Assembly: GCF_001940455.1 (NCBI RefSeq)
Contig: NZ_MKQR01000011.1
Location: 297,606-361,605, forward strand
Length of the DNA stretch: 64,000 bases
Direction of reading: 5' to 3'
Origin: Actinokineospora bangkokensis
Lineage (GTDB): Bacteria; Actinomycetota; Actinomycetes; Mycobacteriales; Pseudonocardiaceae
Shown one piece after another: positions 42,396-50,898 of this stretch (positions are counted from its first letter, which is position 1; each line of letters starts with the position of its first letter). The notes below the pieces were generated by a model that did no database searches, was not told the origin of the DNA, and was given only the letters and a program-made list of their open reading frames with translations. A program made the position numbers and the translations under genes.

Positions 42396-44561
42396 TCAGG
42401 TCGGTGGTGCGGCGATGCCTTCGCAGGTGCGGATGAGGGTCTCGCACGCGCGGCGGGTGCGGGCGGTGGAGGCGGGGTGCTCGGCCAGGGTCCGCCAGCG
42501 GCCCGCGGCTTCGGCGGCGGCGGCGCGGACCTGGGCGTCGGGGGTGCTGGGGGGCAGGCCGAGGCGGGTGCGGGGGTCGGTGCCGCGGGTGCCGAGGAGG
42601 CGGAGGGCTTCGGCCCGGTGGGCGGGGTTGGGGAAGGCGCCGCGGTCGAGGTCGTCGAGGAGGTCGAGTTCGGCGACGTCGTGGGCTTCGACGCGGACGC
42701 GTTCGGCGTGCCAGCGGACGGGGTCCTCGGGGGGCAGGGCGCGGACCAGGTCGGCGATGGCGTGCAGGGCGCGGCGGGCGGCGATGACCTCGGCGCGGGC
42801 GGTGACCTCGTCGGCGATGGTCCGGCGCAGGGCGCTCAGGCCGCTGTGGTCGGCCAGGGCGGCGGCGAGGGCGGCGGGGTCCTGCTCGGCCACGCCCGCC
42901 GCGGCCTCGGTGGCGGTGGGGCGGTCCGCGACGGGGATGCGGCCCAGGCCCATCGGGTCGGCCAGGCGCAGGGCGCGGTACTCGTCCTCGTGCAGGGTGG
43001 CGGCGACGAGGGCGAGGCCGGGGCGCAGGGCGGGGCCCGTCTCCAGCACGGCCACCCGGTGCTCGCTCGCGCGCAGGGTCGAGCGGAAACCCGGCTCGGG
43101 CCGGGACGTGCACAGCACGGCGTCGACGGCGGGTGCCGAGCCCTGCACCGGCGCGACCAGCCTCTCCGCCAGGGCGGGGCCCACCAGGCCGGGCACGTCC
43201 ACCACCGTCATCCCGTTGACGAAGTCGCCGGACAGGCGCACCACCGCGCGTCCCTCCGCGTCGGTGGTGGCGCCCGGTTCCCCGTGGGCGTACCAGACCG
43301 GCCGGTCCGCCGACCGCACCTCGACGCCCAGCAGGGCGCCCACCACCGACGTCCTGGCCAGGCCCACCACGGCCAGCCGCACCGGGCGGCCGAGCCGGTC
43401 AGCGATGGTGGCCCAGCGGGCGCGCGTGGGCTCGTCCGGCGCGCCCTGCCACCCCTGGGCCAGCAGGTCGCGCAGGTCGTCGAGCAACCCGGCCCGGGTG
43501 TCGGCCACGACCGGCGGCGGTCCCAGGCGCTCGGGCAGCAGCACCGTCACGACCGCGGTGCCCTCGGTGACGGCGCAGGTCAGCGCGCCGCCCAGGACGG
43601 CGAGGCGTTCGGTGTCATCGGCCAGCGCGGCGGCCAGGTCCGCCGTGCCGCGCGCGGGTTCTGTGGCCGTGGCGACCATGCGCAGCACGCCGTCGGTGCG
43701 CGCCAGGTCCACCGCGACCGGCTCGGCGGTGCGGGTGCCGGCGAGCAGCGCCAGCACGGCGGAAGCCGCGTGGTACAGCCCGGATTCGACCTCCCAGCCC
43801 ACCCGGCGGCCGAACGACCCGGTGAAGCGCACCGGGCGCGGCAGGGTCGCGGCCAACTCCTCCAGCGCCGCCTGCGGGCCCCGCTCGGGCAGCATGGCCG
43901 GGTGCACGTCGCGCACCACCGCGCGGAAGGTGTCGATCAGCTCGTCCAGCGCGTCGCGCAGGCCCGCCACGGCGCGCGCCGCGTCGTGGGCGCCCGCCTC
44001 GCCGCCGGTGGCGAACGCGGCGCGCAGGCCGGTCGCCCTGGCCCGGACGTCGGCGAAGTCGCGGGTGGTCACGGCCGTGATCGACCCGACCAGGCGCCGC
44101 CGCTCCAAGTCGCGCACCTGCGCCAGCCGCTCGCGCGCCGCCGACAGGTCGGACTCCAGGCCCGCGGCCCGGCGCGCCGCCTGGTCGCGGGCGGCCCTGG
44201 CCTGGTCCAGGCGCACGGCCAAGCCCAACCAGGACGCCGTCTCGCGCAGGGCCGCGGAGTCCGCGGCGCTGACCCGCCCCGGTTTCGCGATGAGCAGCAC
44301 CCCTCCCCCGGGCACGTCCTCCACCGCCGAGACCTCCTGCCGGGCGGCCACCTCGGCGGCGTCGGACCCCAGCACCGCCCCCGGCGGTCGCGCGGGCCAG
44401 CTCGCGGTGGTCGCCAACCCGCGCGGGCCGGGCTGGGCGAACGCGGCGTCGCCCGCCACCAGGTCGGCCAGGTTGTGCACCAGGGCCGACACGAGCAGGG
44501 CGGCGGGCGCCTGGGCCGCCACCTCGTGCGGGGCCCGGCCGCGGGAGCGCCACGGGAGCAC
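42396..44561 (-). CDS. Fusion of degenerate histidine kinase and degenerate dynamin-like GTPase
   Basis: A 721-residue protein, last gene of a three-gene operon, starting 3 bases after the response-regulator stop. Residues about 1-110 are GAF-like. Residues about 130-350 match the DHp-HATPase of HisKA_3 kinases: the X-box is kept (VHPAMLPERGPQAALEELAA) but the phospho-acceptor segment reads LERRRLVGSITAVTTRD with no histidine, and no N-box Asn is evident. Residues about 400-721 look like a dynamin-type GTPase: VRLAVVGLARTSVVGALLGVE stands where the P-loop should be, without the GKS/T, while the G3-like VVDVPGLVGP survives. Helical bundles follow. Both enzymes therefore seem catalytically dead. 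It may be a scaffold or nucleotide-free sensor. Confidence 0.72.
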   Translation of the reverse strand: MLPWRSRGRAPHEVAAQAPAALLVSALVHNLADLVAGDAAFAQPGPRGLATTASWPARPPGAVLGSDAAEVAARQEVSAVEDVPGGGVLLIAKPGRVSAADSAALRETASWLGLAVRLDQARAARDQAARRAAGLESDLSAARERLAQVRDLERRRLVGSITAVTTRDFADVRARATGLRAAFATGGEAGAHDAARAVAGLRDALDELIDTFRAVVRDVHPAMLPERGPQAALEELAATLPRPVRFTGSFGRRVGWEVESGLYHAASAVLALLAGTRTAEPVAVDLARTDGVLRMVATATEPARGTADLAAALADDTERLAVLGGALTCAVTEGTAVVTVLLPERLGPPPVVADTRAGLLDDLRDLLAQGWQGAPDEPTRARWATIADRLGRPVRLAVVGLARTSVVGALLGVEVRSADRPVWYAHGEPGATTDAEGRAVVRLSGDFVNGMTVVDVPGLVGPALAERLVAPVQGSAPAVDAVLCTSRPEPGFRSTLRASEHRVAVLETGPALRPGLALVAATLHEDEYRALRLADPMGLGRIPVADRPTATEAAAGVAEQDPAALAAALADHSGLSALRRTIADEVTARAEVIAARRALHAIADLVRALPPEDPVRWHAERVRVEAHDVAELDLLDDLDRGAFPNPAHRAEALRLLGTRGTDPRTRLGLPPSTPDAQVRAAAAEAAGRWRTLAEHPASTARTRRACETLIRTCEGIAAPPT

Positions 44562-44564
44562 GGG

Positions 44565-45230
44565 CTACCCGTCGATCCGGCGGGCCTGCAGGTACGCCAG
44601 CACCGCCAGCACCCGGCGGTGGTGCACCGAGGGGTCGCCGGACAGGTCGAGCTTGGTGAAGATCGCGGCGATGTTCTTCTCCACCGCCTTGACCGAGATG
44701 AACAGCTCCGCGGCGATGGCGTTGTTGGTGCGCCCCTCGGCCATCAGCCGCAGCACGTCCAGCTCGCGCTCGGTGAGGGCGTCGAGCGCGCCGCCGTCGC
44801 GGCCCGCCGGGTTCTGCACCAACCGCTTGGCCAGCACCGGTTCGATGACGATCTCGCCGTCGGTGATCCGGTTGAGGGTGTCGTCGAGCACCTGCACCCC
44901 GGCCACCCGCTCCTTGAGCCGGTAGCCGATGCGCTCGGTGCCGATCTCCAGCACGCGCATCAGGTAGTGCGTCTCGGCGTAGTGCGACAGCAGCAGGATG
45001 CCGGTGTCGGGCTTCATCGCCCGCACCCGCTCGGCGGTCACCAGCCCGCCGTCGGGCTCGGGCGGCATCCGGATGTCGAGGATGGCCACGTCCACCGGCT
45101 CGGTGGCGACCAGCGCCAGCAGCCGGTCGCCGTCGGGCACGCAGCCGACGACCTCGTGGCCCGCGGCCTCCAGCAGCAGGACCAGGCCCTCGCGGAACAG
45201 GGCGCCGTCCTCGGCGATGGCTACCCGCAC
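44565..45230 (-). CDS. NarL/FixJ-family response regulator
   Basis: A 221-residue regulator starting at GTG 45230. The receiver domain is intact: acidic pair VAIAEDGALF, phospho-acceptor Asp in VAILDIRMPP, Ser in GILLLSHYAE, and Lys in YRLKERV. The LuxR-type HTH spans about residues 155-215 (LTERELDVLRLMAEGRTNNAIAAELFISVKAVEKNIAAIFTKL). The neighbouring kinase gene overlaps its start by 10 bases and the fusion gene follows after 3 bases, so all three are one operon. A perfect 18-bp palindrome in the divergent promoter region (45825-45842) is its most obvious candidate target, which would regulate its own operon and the Hsp70 fusion gene. Confidence 0.93.
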   Translation of the reverse strand: MRVAIAEDGALFREGLVLLLEAAGHEVVGCVPDGDRLLALVATEPVDVAILDIRMPPEPDGGLVTAERVRAMKPDTGILLLSHYAETHYLMRVLEIGTERIGYRLKERVAGVQVLDDTLNRITDGEIVIEPVLAKRLVQNPAGRDGGALDALTERELDVLRLMAEGRTNNAIAAELFISVKAVEKNIAAIFTKLDLSGDPSVHHRRVLAVLAYLQARRIDG

Positions 45231-45769
45231 CGGACCACCGCCCAGTGCCTGCGGCGCGCTTGCCCCGGCTCGTCGGAGGTGATGCGCACCCGCGCGAACC
45301 GGCGCCCGACCGCGACCCGCACCCGCGCGGCGCTGCCCGGGGCGAGGGTGCGCAGGTGGTCGGCGATCAGCAGGCAGGTGCGCACCCTGGCGCGCCGGTC
45401 GAGGTGCTCGGTCGGTCCGCGCAGGTCCAGGGTGATGTCGCGGCGCTCGGCCACCGAGCGCAGGGCGGGCTCGACGCCCGCGCCGGTCAGCACCGGCGGG
45501 TAGAGCGCCTCCCCGACCGCGCGCAGGTCGTCGATCACCTCCCGGACGGTGTCCTGGACCGCTTCGACGCGGTCGCGCAGGCAGGGGTCGGTGACGGTCA
45601 CGGCGAGCAAGCCTAGCTCCAGCGCCAGCGCGGAGGTGCGCAGCGCCGGGCCGTCGTGCACGGCCTGTTCGAGGTCGTGGCGCAGGCGGGCGGTGCGCGG
45701 GGACGGCGGTCGCAGCCGGGTGGGCCACCCGCCCACCCGGCGCAGCAGGGGGCCCGGCCGTCCGTTCAC
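45221..45769 (-). CDS. HisKA_3 kinase remnant with eroded ATPase domain
   Basis: A 182-residue protein (GTG 45769, GGGAGG 8 bases upstream). The DHp part is recognisable: LRHDLEQAVHDGPALRTSALALELGLL, with the HDG histidine, and the X-box VGEALYPPVLTGAGVEPALRSVAERRD. After that the HATPase domain is only about 60 residues. VRTCLLIADHLRTLAPGSA stands where the N-box should be, without the Asn, and the G1/G2 ATP-binding loops are missing. It has no sensor domain or TM helix. It could accept or store a phosphate, or act as a phosphatase, for the co-encoded response regulator, but it cannot be a normal autokinase. Its stop overlaps the regulator start. Confidence 0.75.
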   Translation of the reverse strand: MNGRPGPLLRRVGGWPTRLRPPSPRTARLRHDLEQAVHDGPALRTSALALELGLLAVTVTDPCLRDRVEAVQDTVREVIDDLRAVGEALYPPVLTGAGVEPALRSVAERRDITLDLRGPTEHLDRRARVRTCLLIADHLRTLAPGSAARVRVAVGRRFARVRITSDEPGQARRRHWAVVRCG

Positions 45770-45824
45770 GGGGCCAGCCTCCCCCGCGCGGGTCGGTCCG
45801 ACAAGGAGGAGCACCCCAGCACCG

Positions 45825-45842
45825 AGTAGGGATCTCCCTACT
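45825..45842. promoter_or_regulatory. 18-bp palindrome in the divergent HK-RR/Hsp70 promoter region
   Basis: AGTAGGGATCTCCCTACT has perfect 8-bp arms around TC. It lies 56 bases upstream of the kinase start (minus strand) and 91 bases upstream of the Hsp70 start (plus strand). It is a fitting size for a NarL-type dimer, so autoregulation by the adjacent response regulator is likely. Confidence 0.65.
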
Positions 45843-45932
45843 TGCGCGGTCGCCGCACTACCATCCGTGGTGATCTCCCCGGTGGAGCGGGACGGCAAGG
45901 ACACCGGGGCACGGGACGCAGGGAGTGCGGCA

Positions 45933-47810
45933 GTGGGTTACGGGCTCGGCATTGATCTCGGCACGACCTTCACCGCGGCCGCAGTGGCCGGGGAGTCGGG
46001 CACGCGGATGGTGCCCCTGGGGCAGGACGTGGTCGTCCCGTCGGTGGTGTACTCCACGGTGGAGGGCGCGCTGCTGACCGGCGTGGCGGCCGAGGTCGTC
46101 GGCGCGAAGGACCCGGTGCGGCTGTCGCGGGGGCACAAGCGGCGGCTGGGCGACCCGACGCCGCTGGTCATCGGGGGTGTGGCCTACTCGCCCGCGGCGC
46201 TGCTGGCCGCGCAGCTGCGCGAGGTCGTCACCTACGTCACCGCCCAGGAGGGCGCCCCGCCGGAGCAGGTGGTGCTGACCTGCCCGGCGGTGTGGGGGCC
46301 CTACCGGCGCGAGCACTTCGACGAGGTGCCCCGGCTGGCCGGGCTGCCCGGGGCGCGGATCGTCACCGAGCCCGAGGCCGCGGCCACGCACTACTCGATG
46401 GAGCGCAGGCTCGGCGAGGGGGAGCTGGTCGCGGTCTACGACCTGGGCGGCGGCACCTTCGACACCACGATCCTGCGGGCGCGGGCGGGCGGGATGGAGA
46501 TCCTGGGCACCCCCGAGGGCGTCGAGCGGCTGGGCGGGATGGACTTCGACGAGGCGCTGGTGGCCCACGTCGACCGCAGCCTCGATGGCGCGATCAGCGC
46601 GCTGGACCCCGGCGACCCGGACTCGGCGCGGGCGCTGGCGGCCATCCGGGCGCTGTGCGTGCGGGCCAAGGAGGAGCTGTCCACCGAGCCGGACGTGACC
46701 CTGCGCGTGCCGCTGCCCGCCGGGGAGCGCGAGCTGCTGGTCACCCGGCTGGAGTTCAACGAGATGATCAAGCCGTCGGTGGAGCTGACCACCGAGGCGC
46801 TGCACCGCACCATCGCCTCGGCCGGGCTGCGCCCCGACGACCTGGCCGCGGTGCTGCTGGCGGGCGGGTCGTCGCGGATCCCGCTGGTGCCGCAGATGGT
46901 GTCGGAGGCGTTCGGCAGGCCGGTGCGGGTGGGCCTGCACCCCAAGTACACCGTGGCGCTGGGCGCCGCGGCGGTCTCCCGCACCCCGGCCGCCGCGCCG
47001 CCCGCTCCCCCCGGCACCCCGCCGTCGGGCGAGCCGCTGCCGCAGCTGCCCCCGGCCGCGCCGGAGCCGGTCGCCGCGCGCACCCCGGCCCGCAGGCCGA
47101 AGTGGTTGGTGCCCGCCGCCGCGGCCGCGGTCGTGGTGCTGGTGGTCGCGCTGGCCACCGCGTTCCTGACCACCGGCGACGAGGACGCCCCGGCGGCGCG
47201 GGGCGGGGACGCCGCCCCGGCCGCCCCGCTCGGGGACGGCAGCGACGGCAAGGAGTTCACCGTCTTCGACAAGGCGGACGTGGGCCCGTTCAAGAGCATC
47301 ATCGGCTCCGCGGACAACTGGGCGGGCACGTTCCTCGGCGACGGCGAGACCGCCAAGCACACCGCCATCGGCGTCACCCCGGGCAAGGTGGGCGACGAGA
47401 ACGGGCTGCACGCGGTGTGGAGCGGCAAAGGCGCGGGCCAGCTCTATTTCCAGGACACCCGCGGCGGCCGGGACATGACCCGCTACACCACCAACGACAC
47501 GGCCCTGGTGTTCGACGCCGTGGTCACCAAGGCGCCCGCGGTGCGCACGACCATCGCGGTGCACTGCGAGTACCCGTGCGCGGCGCAGGTGGAGGCGAAG
47601 TCGCTGTTCAGCAAGCTGCCGGTGGGCAAGAAGTCCACGGTGCGCATCCCGCTGTCCTGCTTCACCGACGCGGGCCTGGACCCGAAGAAGGTGAACACGT
47701 TCTTCCTGGTCTACACCGAGGGCGCCTTCGACGTGTCGCTGGCCAACGTGCGCTGGGTGCCGGGCGCGGCGAAGGAGGCCGGGGCGTCGCGCTGCGGCGA
47801 CCTGACCTGA
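45933..47810 (+). CDS. Hsp70 ATPase domain fused through a TM helix to an ExoP-like galactose-binding domain
   Basis: A 625-residue protein. The GTG at 45933 is chosen because GGGAG lies 7 bases upstream and the ATPase motif then begins at once. Residues 1-355 form an actin-like Hsp70 nucleotide-binding domain: YGLGIDLGTTFTAAAVAG, the second phosphate motif VAVYDLGGGTFDTTIL and the adenosine motif VLLAGGSSRIPLVPQM. There is no Hsp70 substrate-binding domain. A Pro-rich linker leads to a TM helix (about 390-413, WLVPAAAAAVVVLVVALATAFL). The last about 190 residues resemble the ExoP/GH3 C-terminal galactose-binding-like domain (VRIPLSCFTDAGLDPKKVNTFFLVYTEG). Cysteine pairs suggest an extracellular location. 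It diverges from the two-component operon across the palindrome. Confidence 0.85.
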   Translation: MGYGLGIDLGTTFTAAAVAGESGTRMVPLGQDVVVPSVVYSTVEGALLTGVAAEVVGAKDPVRLSRGHKRRLGDPTPLVIGGVAYSPAALLAAQLREVVTYVTAQEGAPPEQVVLTCPAVWGPYRREHFDEVPRLAGLPGARIVTEPEAAATHYSMERRLGEGELVAVYDLGGGTFDTTILRARAGGMEILGTPEGVERLGGMDFDEALVAHVDRSLDGAISALDPGDPDSARALAAIRALCVRAKEELSTEPDVTLRVPLPAGERELLVTRLEFNEMIKPSVELTTEALHRTIASAGLRPDDLAAVLLAGGSSRIPLVPQMVSEAFGRPVRVGLHPKYTVALGAAAVSRTPAAAPPAPPGTPPSGEPLPQLPPAAPEPVAARTPARRPKWLVPAAAAAVVVLVVALATAFLTTGDEDAPAARGGDAAPAAPLGDGSDGKEFTVFDKADVGPFKSIIGSADNWAGTFLGDGETAKHTAIGVTPGKVGDENGLHAVWSGKGAGQLYFQDTRGGRDMTRYTTNDTALVFDAVVTKAPAVRTTIAVHCEYPCAAQVEAKSLFSKLPVGKKSTVRIPLSCFTDAGLDPKKVNTFFLVYTEGAFDVSLANVRWVPGAAKEAGASRCGDLT

Positions 47811-47823
47811 CCCGGGCACCCGC

Positions 47824-50800
47824 TCACCCCTGGTGCAGCGGTGGGGGGACGTCCTCGGGCAGCAGCAGGCACAGCTCGTTGACCGTCGGCGCCTCGATCG
47901 AGCGCATCCGGCGGGCGTGCCGGGTGATCGCCTCGTCGAGCACCTGGCGGGCGTAGCGGCCGTTGCCGAAGGACTCCCCCCGCACCACGGCGGTGAAGTG
48001 CCCGCGCAGCGCGGCCACGGTCGGGCCGGTGCACTCGTAGCCGGAGGTCGTGGCGTGCTGGTTGACGATCGTGACCAGCTCGTCGGCGGTGTAGTTGGCG
48101 AAGCGCACCCGGTGGGAGAAGCGCGAGGACAGCCCCGGGTTCATGTCGAGGAACCCGGCCATCTCCCGCTCGTAGCCCGCGGCGATCACCACCACCTCGT
48201 CGCGGTGGTCCTCCATGAGCTTGACCAGGGTGTCGATGGCCTCCCGGCCGAAGTCGTGCCCGCCGCCGGGCTTGGTGGACAGGGTGTAGGCCTCGTCGAT
48301 GAACAGCACCCCGCCGCGGGCGCGGTCGAAGGCCTCGGTGGTGCGCCGGGCGGTGTGCCCGACGTACTCGCCCACCAGGTCGGCGCGGCTGACCTCGGTG
48401 ACCTGGCCCTGGGCGAGGACGCCCATGGCGGTGAGGATCGAGCCGTAGAGGCGGGCGACGGTGGTCTTGCCGGTGCCCGGCGGGCCCGCGAAGATCAGGT
48501 GCCTGCTCAGCGACGGCACCGGCAGCCCGGCGGCCTGCCGCTGGCGGGCCGAGGCCAGCAGGTCGACCATGGCGGCGACCTCCTGCTTGACGTCGGCCAG
48601 GCCCACCAGGTTGCGCAGCTTGCCCAGCAGCTCCTCCACCCGCTCCTCGTCGAAGCGTCCCGCGCCCGCGCCGACCGCCGCCCCGGGCAGCGGGCCCAGG
48701 TCGTCGGGCAGCAGCCGGGTCAGCGCCACGGCGTCGGCGTCGGTGTCCTCGGCCAGCCGGTAGGCCTGGCGGCCCACCATCTCCTCGAACACCTTGCGCG
48801 CGGTGCGCCCGTTGCCGAAGTTGGCGTCGCGCGGGAAGTCGGTGAAGTAGCCGTGCAGGGCGTCGCGGGTCTCGAACTCCAGCCGGTAGTGGTGGCTGGA
48901 GCACAGGCCCTCGACGATGGTGACCAGCTCGGCGCTGGAGTAGTCGGTGAACTCGATGGTGCGGGCGAAGCGGGAGGCCAGGCCGGGGTTGGTGGCGAGG
49001 AACTGGCGCATGTCGTTGGTGTAGCCCGCCACGATCACCACCACGTCGTCGCGGTGGTCCTCCATGAGCTTGACCAGGGTGTCGATGGCCTCCCGGCCGA
49101 AGTCGTGCCCGCCGCCCGCGCCCGCCCCGGCGGCCAGGGTGTAGGCCTCGTCGATGAACAGCACCCCGCCGAGGGCCTCCTCGAACTTCTCGGTGGTCTT
49201 GAGCGCGGTGCCGCCGATGATCGAGGCGACCAGGTCGGCGCGGGCGACCTCGACCAGCTGCCCGGTGCGGATCACCCCGAGCGCGGCGAGGATGCGCCCG
49301 TAGAGCCGGGCGACGGTCGTCTTGCCGGTGCCGGGGGACCCGGCGAACACCAGGTGGCTGCCCAGCGGCGGTGAGGGCAGGCCCGCCGCCGCGCGGCGCT
49401 CGGCCATCTGGTGCAGGCGCACCAGGGTCTCCACCTCGCGCTTGACGCCCGCCAGCCCGGTCAGGGAGTTCAGCTGCTCCAGCAGTTGCGCCAGCCGCTC
49501 GTCCTTGTCGGCCGGTCGGTCGTCGTCCTCCGCCGGGTCGGCGGCGGGCTCGGGGCGCTGGGCTCGGGGCGCGTCGGTGGCGGGGCGCTGCTCGCGCCCG
49601 CGCCGGGCGCCGTCGTCGACGACCCTGGCGTTGCCGTCCTCGGTGCGCAGGTCCCGGCCGCGGTTGCGCTCGACGCGGCAGCCGCGCACGTCGAGGGGTT
49701 CGGCGGAGGTGGTGACCACGCCGTCGCCGCGGTTGTCGCTGATGTCGCAGCCGACGACCTCGCCGCGGGCGGACTGCTCGACGAGCACGCCCGTGGCGGA
49801 CTCGCGCAGCGCGCCGCCGTCGACGGTGACCCGGGCGGTGCCCTTGGCCAGCAGCGCGGGCCCGGACGCGCCGGTGACGGTGGTGCCGGAGAGCCGGACG
49901 TCGGCGTCGCCGTCGGCCACCACGCCCGCGCCCGCCCCGCCGGTCAGCTCGCAGCGGGTCAGCACGGCCGACCCGCCGTGCACCAGCACGGCGTCGTGGC
50001 CGGTGCCGGTCGCGGTGCAGTCGGCCAGTTCGGCGCTGGAGGACTCGACCACGTGCAGCGCGTGCCCGCCCGCGGCGTCGACGTGCACCCGGTCGAGCCG
50101 GATCGTCGACGCCTGCACGAGCACGATGGCCTGGGCGGTGGTGCGCTCGACCCGGCAGTCGCGCAGGACGGGTTCCGACCCGCCCGCGGCCAGCAGCGCC
50201 ACACCCTCCACATCGGACACGGCGGTTCCGTTGACGGTGAGGGAGCTGTGGTCCTCCAGCACGATCGCGGACCCGCCGATGCGCCGCACCGCGGTGCCGG
50301 TGACGGTGCCGCCGGAGCGGTCGGCGACCAGGACGGCGCCCTGGGCGTCCTCGATGGTGCAGTCGAGCAGCCGGGGCGCCGCGCCGCCGCGGGCCACGAC
50401 CGCCGTGGTCTGGATGCCGCGCAGCGCGCAGCCGCGCAGGTCGCCGCGGCCGTCCTCGAACACCAGCACCCCGGCCCCGCCGGGGTTGGTGACGACGCTG
50501 CCGCGCGCCCGCAGGTCGCCCCCGGAGCGCACGACCACCGCCACCGAGGAGTCCGCGACGACCTCGCACTCCTCCAGGTGCAGGGTGCCGCCCCGGACCT
50601 CCACGGCGCTCTCCCCGCCGCTGTGGGCGAAGACGATGCCGGAGGCGGTGGCGTGCTCGGCGGCCAAGCGCAGCGCGGGGTCGCCCGAGGCCTCCACCCG
50701 CACCTCCCCCGCCGAGCCCGCCCCGGAGAGGGTCACCTCCTTGTCCAGCACGACGGACTCGGCGTAGGTGCCGGGCCGCACCGAGATCACGTCCCCGTCG

Positions 50801-50898
50801 GCCGCGGCCGCGATCGCGTCGCTGATGGTGCGGAAGCAGTCCGCCTCACCGGGCGACACGCTCAGCACCGACCGCACACCGGTCAGCTTGCCCGCCAC
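47824..50898 (-). CDS. Right-handed beta-helix protein with two EccA/CbxX-type AAA+ domains
   Basis: A 1,024-residue fusion (GTG 50898, GGGGG 6 bases upstream). Residues about 15-410 are pectate-lyase-like parallel beta-helix repeats (units such as LRDCRVERTTAQAIVLVQASTIRL, ADCTATGTGHDAVLVHGGSAVL). A charged linker with PAEDDDRPADKDERL follows. Two AAA+ modules of the CbbX/SpoVK/EccA class come next: Walker A GSPGTGKTTVARL near 521 with FIDEAYTL near 581, and Walker A GPPGTGKTTVARL near 808 with FIDEAYTL near 866. EccA ATPases serve type VII secretion. The coupled upstream gene overlaps by 16 bases. It probably remodels or threads a protein substrate, and the nearby giant toxin is an attractive candidate. 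Confidence 0.92.
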   Translation of the reverse strand: MAGKLTGVRSVLSVSPGEADCFRTISDAIAAAADGDVISVRPGTYAESVVLDKEVTLSGAGSAGEVRVEASGDPALRLAAEHATASGIVFAHSGGESAVEVRGGTLHLEECEVVADSSVAVVVRSGGDLRARGSVVTNPGGAGVLVFEDGRGDLRGCALRGIQTTAVVARGGAAPRLLDCTIEDAQGAVLVADRSGGTVTGTAVRRIGGSAIVLEDHSSLTVNGTAVSDVEGVALLAAGGSEPVLRDCRVERTTAQAIVLVQASTIRLDRVHVDAAGGHALHVVESSSAELADCTATGTGHDAVLVHGGSAVLTRCELTGGAGAGVVADGDADVRLSGTTVTGASGPALLAKGTARVTVDGGALRESATGVLVEQSARGEVVGCDISDNRGDGVVTTSAEPLDVRGCRVERNRGRDLRTEDGNARVVDDGARRGREQRPATDAPRAQRPEPAADPAEDDDRPADKDERLAQLLEQLNSLTGLAGVKREVETLVRLHQMAERRAAAGLPSPPLGSHLVFAGSPGTGKTTVARLYGRILAALGVIRTGQLVEVARADLVASIIGGTALKTTEKFEEALGGVLFIDEAYTLAAGAGAGGGHDFGREAIDTLVKLMEDHRDDVVVIVAGYTNDMRQFLATNPGLASRFARTIEFTDYSSAELVTIVEGLCSSHHYRLEFETRDALHGYFTDFPRDANFGNGRTARKVFEEMVGRQAYRLAEDTDADAVALTRLLPDDLGPLPGAAVGAGAGRFDEERVEELLGKLRNLVGLADVKQEVAAMVDLLASARQRQAAGLPVPSLSRHLIFAGPPGTGKTTVARLYGSILTAMGVLAQGQVTEVSRADLVGEYVGHTARRTTEAFDRARGGVLFIDEAYTLSTKPGGGHDFGREAIDTLVKLMEDHRDEVVVIAAGYEREMAGFLDMNPGLSSRFSHRVRFANYTADELVTIVNQHATTSGYECTGPTVAALRGHFTAVVRGESFGNGRYARQVLDEAITRHARRMRSIEAPTVNELCLLLPEDVPPPLHQG

